A stretch of DNA of 64,000 bases from Pseudomonas putida S13.1.2 (GTDB lineage: Bacteria; Pseudomonadota; Gammaproteobacteria; Pseudomonadales; Pseudomonadaceae), in contig NZ_CP010979.1 in assembly GCF_000498395.2 (NCBI RefSeq), positions 1,550,001-1,614,000 of the forward strand. The letters are read 5' to 3'. How positions within the stretch are numbered: the stretch's first letter is position 1; every line of letters begins with the position of its first letter. Below, in pieces: positions 61,642-64,000 of this stretch. The notes beneath the pieces are model-generated. The model did no database searches. It was not told where the DNA came from and saw only the letters and a program-made list of their open reading frames with translations. Both the position numbers and the translations under genes were made by a program.

Positions 61642-62722
61642 CCTGGATGCCCAGGGGCACGAATGGCGCGCAGGCCTGCGCTTCCCCTGGCCGCAGCCAC
61701 CAGCCAATGGCGAGGTTCAGCAGGTCGCCGAAGGGCTGTTGTGGCTGCGCATGCCGCTGCCGTTCGGGCTTGACCACATCAACCTGTACCTGCTGCGCCA
61801 CGGCGAGGGCTGGGTGGCGGTCGATACCGGGCTCAACAACACGCAGACCCGCGACATCTGGGAAGCGCTGTTTGCCACGGTGTTGGGTGGTTTGCCGCTG
61901 GTGGCGGTGATCTGCACGCACTTTCACTCGGACCATGTCGGGGTGCTCGGCTGGTTGACCGAGCGCTTCCGCTGCCCGGTGTTCATGAGCGCCAGTGAAT
62001 ATCAGGCGATGCACCAGCTGCGCGCGCCAGGTGACACCAGCACTAGCTGGGCGTTTTACCAGCATTACCAGCGCGCAGGCTTCAACCAGGAGCAGACCAC
62101 AGCATTGTTCCCGTTGCTGGGCTCCGCGCACTTTCGGCCAGAGGTACCCACCAGCTTCCGGCGCCTGAGTGAAGGCACCCAACTGATGATTGGCGGGCGC
62201 CGTTGGCAGGTCCTGATCGGCCGCGGCCATTCGCCGGAGCATGCCTGCCTGTACTGCGCCGAGGACGGCCTGTTGATTTCCGGTGACCAGGTGCTGCCGC
62301 GCATCACCTCCAGTGTCTGCGTGCAGGTCACCGAGCCCGATGCCGACCCATTGCGCGACTGGCTGGATTCGGTCGAGCGCTTGCGGGAGGTGCCCGACAG
62401 CGTGCTGGTGCTACCGGCGCATGAACGGCCGTTTTACAACCTGCATCTACGCCTTGATCAACTGCGCGCGCACCACCAGGGGCACTTGCAGCAACTGTTG
62501 GCCGCCTGCACCGCACCGCGCAGTGCGGTGGAGCTGATGGCCGAGCTGTTTCCGAAGGTAAAAGGGCGCTTCGATGAGTTGATGGCGATTGGCGAGACCC
62601 TGGCGCATGTCAATTACCTGATTGCGCAAGGGCTACTGGTGCGTGAAGAAACAGCCGGCGTGTTCCGTTACGGGCGCACGCCCGAGGGTGTCAACGTTCA
62701 GTCGGTGCTAGGGCAGCTGTGA
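61634..62722 (+). CDS. Metallo-beta-lactamase-fold hydrolase
   Basis: A 362-residue MBL protein with the metal motif THFHSDHVG (His96, His98, Asp100, His101), further ligands in GRGHSPEHAC and GDQVLP, and a C-terminal helical extension ending in FRYGRTPEGVN. This is the glyoxalase-II/SoxH/LACTB2-like group. GTG at 61634 overlaps the ligase end by eight bases; no ATG is suitable. Possible roles are hydrolysis of a lactone or a CoA thioester of a steroid acid. No specific substrate can be read from the sequence. Confidence 0.83.
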   Translation: MSNLDAQGHEWRAGLRFPWPQPPANGEVQQVAEGLLWLRMPLPFGLDHINLYLLRHGEGWVAVDTGLNNTQTRDIWEALFATVLGGLPLVAVICTHFHSDHVGVLGWLTERFRCPVFMSASEYQAMHQLRAPGDTSTSWAFYQHYQRAGFNQEQTTALFPLLGSAHFRPEVPTSFRRLSEGTQLMIGGRRWQVLIGRGHSPEHACLYCAEDGLLISGDQVLPRITSSVCVQVTEPDADPLRDWLDSVERLREVPDSVLVLPAHERPFYNLHLRLDQLRAHHQGHLQQLLAACTAPRSAVELMAELFPKVKGRFDELMAIGETLAHVNYLIAQGLLVREETAGVFRYGRTPEGVNVQSVLGQL

Positions 62723-62793
62723 GCGGGCTGAGGGTAACGAGTGGTGTTCTTGCACTTTTGCGCGACCGTCAGGTCGTTAATCGGAGAGGCAGT

Positions 62794-64000
62794 GTGACTA
62801 ATAAAAACAACAAATATGGTGCTGGCCCAGCTGTATCGGGTTTCGAATTATCGGGTCTGGTGGTGGCAACCGCTCTGGTTTGCGCACCCGCATGGTCCGG
62901 TGAAACCATCGAGTTCGACAACGGCACGACGATCGACTGGACGGTGACCACCAGCTACGGCCTGGGGGTTCGCCTGTCGAACCCGTCAAGCAAACTGTTG
63001 ACACCCAACGCCGATGATGGCGACCGCAACTTCGACAAGGGCAGCCTGGTGACCAACCGCATCGGCGCCCTGGCCGAGATGATCGTGCGCAAGGACAACT
63101 ACGGCGGGGTGCTGCGCGCCAGTACCTTCTACGATGATGTTTACCATCGTTCCAACGACAACGACTCACCGGGCACGGTCAACAAGGCTGGCGACCATAA
63201 CGAGTTCACCAGCGACACCAAGTATTACAGCGGCGGGCGCAGCAAGTTCCTCGATGCTTATGTGTTCAGCGGCTGGCGCTTTGACAATGGTTCGATGCTC
63301 GATGTGAAGGCCGGTCGGCATATCGAGTCGTGGGGCGAAAGCTTGTTCTACCCCGGCGTCAGTGGTGTACAGAACCCGTCCGACGCGGTCAAGGCCGCGC
63401 AGCCCGGGGTCGAGGTCAAGGAAGTGCTGTTGCCGGTCGGCCAGGTGTCGGCGTCGTATCGCTTGAACCCGCAGTGGACCTTGGGCGCTTACGTGCAATA
63501 CGAGTGGATGGGCACGGAACTGCCGCCGGTGGGCAGCTACCTGTCCACCAGCGATGTGGTTGGGCCAGGGCGAGAATTTCTCATCGGCGCCAATGGGTCG
63601 CGTATCAACTACCAGGGCACCGATGAGCCGCGTGACAGTGGTCAGTGGGGGGCACAGGTACGCTTTCGGCCCGTGCCCGCCCTGGAACTGTCACTGTTTC
63701 ATGTCAATTATCATGACAAGAACCCAGCCACTGCCCTGGTGGGTTACCGGGCCGTCCCGGCCGGGCCAGGCGTGTTCTTCGGCGCGCCGGATGGCTACCG
63801 CATTACCTACTTTGAAGACATCAAGCTGACCGGGATCAGTGCCTCGACCAAAATCGGCGAGACCCAGATCGGTGGCGAGTGGTCGTATCGCGACGGTGCT
63901 CCGGTGATGGTCAACACCGGCCTTGGCCCCACGCCTGCGCGTGGCAAGGGCCAGCAAATGCAGTTGTCGGCGATCCGTATTCTGGGTGACCGGCCTTGGG
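62794..64000 (+). CDS. DUF1302 outer-membrane protein, 3' end outside the window
   Basis: An open frame runs from GTG at 62794 to the window end (402 codons, no stop). GGAGAGG lies just before the start. The N terminus has a hydrophobic signal segment (ELSGLVVATALVCAPAWSGE). The body resembles DUF1302: IDWTVTTSYGLGVRLSN, WGESLFYPGVSGVQNPSDAV, LNPQWTLGAYVQYEWMGTELPP. Proteins of this family are predicted outer-membrane beta-barrels often encoded near DUF1329 proteins and hydrophobic-substrate catabolic genes. Its position here supports a role in steroid uptake. Confidence 0.85.
   Translation, partial: MTNKNNKYGAGPAVSGFELSGLVVATALVCAPAWSGETIEFDNGTTIDWTVTTSYGLGVRLSNPSSKLLTPNADDGDRNFDKGSLVTNRIGALAEMIVRKDNYGGVLRASTFYDDVYHRSNDNDSPGTVNKAGDHNEFTSDTKYYSGGRSKFLDAYVFSGWRFDNGSMLDVKAGRHIESWGESLFYPGVSGVQNPSDAVKAAQPGVEVKEVLLPVGQVSASYRLNPQWTLGAYVQYEWMGTELPPVGSYLSTSDVVGPGREFLIGANGSRINYQGTDEPRDSGQWGAQVRFRPVPALELSLFHVNYHDKNPATALVGYRAVPAGPGVFFGAPDGYRITYFEDIKLTGISASTKIGETQIGGEWSYRDGAPVMVNTGLGPTPARGKGQQMQLSAIRILGDRPW

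Noticed and set aside
62723..62793. Dyad CGACC-GTCA-GGTCG before the DUF1302 gene as a ninth cluster operator
   Set aside because: Half-sites and spacing differ from the TCGTC-N6-GACGA element; it may be a hairpin but is not the same motif.
20763..64000. Genomic island borders or mobile elements around the steroid cluster
   Set aside because: No integrase, transposase, tRNA or direct repeat is visible at the left border, and the right border is outside the window.
1..64000. CRISPR arrays, rRNA, tRNA or prophage genes
   Set aside because: None seen; the only repeats are REP-type palindromes and the operator copies.

Overview
The window reads as chromosomal DNA of a Pseudomonas of the P. putida type. 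The evidence is the high-GC codon use, the REP palindromes (40-72 and the 43-base inverted pair 16946-17060), a zinc-independent rpmE2/dksA2 pair behind a Zur-like box, and many Pseudomonas-like regulators and transporters. I see no rRNA, tRNA, CRISPR array, insertion sequence, integrase or phage gene. Species and identity claims rest on recognition by eye, not on database searches.

Left third (1 to about 20.7 kb): ordinary pseudomonad genes. In order: a LysR regulator divergent from a ThDP acetolactate-synthase-like enzyme; a bacteriophytochrome/HWE kinase/receiver hybrid; a LuxR regulator divergent from an amino-acid permease and a DmpA-type aminopeptidase; an orphan P-loop kinase; a LysR/MFS pair with a small protein; the zinc-starvation pair rpmE2/dksA2; and an amino-compound module. 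That module has two near-identical Lrp regulators flanking a 1015-residue kinase/M23/class-III-aminotransferase fusion, followed by a polar amino-acid ABC importer.

Right two thirds (20.76 to 64 kb, continuing off the end): a large steroid-catabolic cluster that best fits bile-acid-type substrates. It encodes ring A/B enzymes (KstD, a delta4-(5alpha)-dehydrogenase relative, a KshB-like reductase, HsaA/HsaB-like monooxygenase, an HsaD/TesD-like meta-cleavage hydrolase, and the HsaE-F-G-like hydratase, aldolase and acylating dehydrogenase). It also encodes ring C/D entry (FadD3-like ligase, crotonase) and a side-chain module closely matching the actinobacterial igr operon (ChsH2-DUF35, ChsE1, ChsH1, Ltp2, ChsE2). 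A second acyl-CoA dehydrogenase pair, three CoA ligases, a Tat-exported amidase, a 7alpha-hydroxysteroid-dehydrogenase-like SDR, a BaiE-like SnoaL protein, two Old-Yellow-Enzyme proteins (one BaiCD/FadH-like), two spinster-like MFS carriers, DUF1329 and DUF1302 envelope proteins and a dedicated etfBA pair complete it. No KshA oxygenase, HsaC extradiol dioxygenase, IpdAB or dedicated regulator is in the window.

The most striking non-coding signal is an 18-base element, 5'-TAGTCNNNNYGGACGATG-3' (imperfect dyad TCGTC-N6-GACGA). It occurs upstream of every transcription unit of the steroid cluster that starts in this window: eight copies, 55-110 bases before the start codons and in the same orientation relative to the gene. 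It predicts one shared, unidentified regulator and shows that etfBA, the amidase, the BaiE-like operon and the envelope proteins belong to one regulon.
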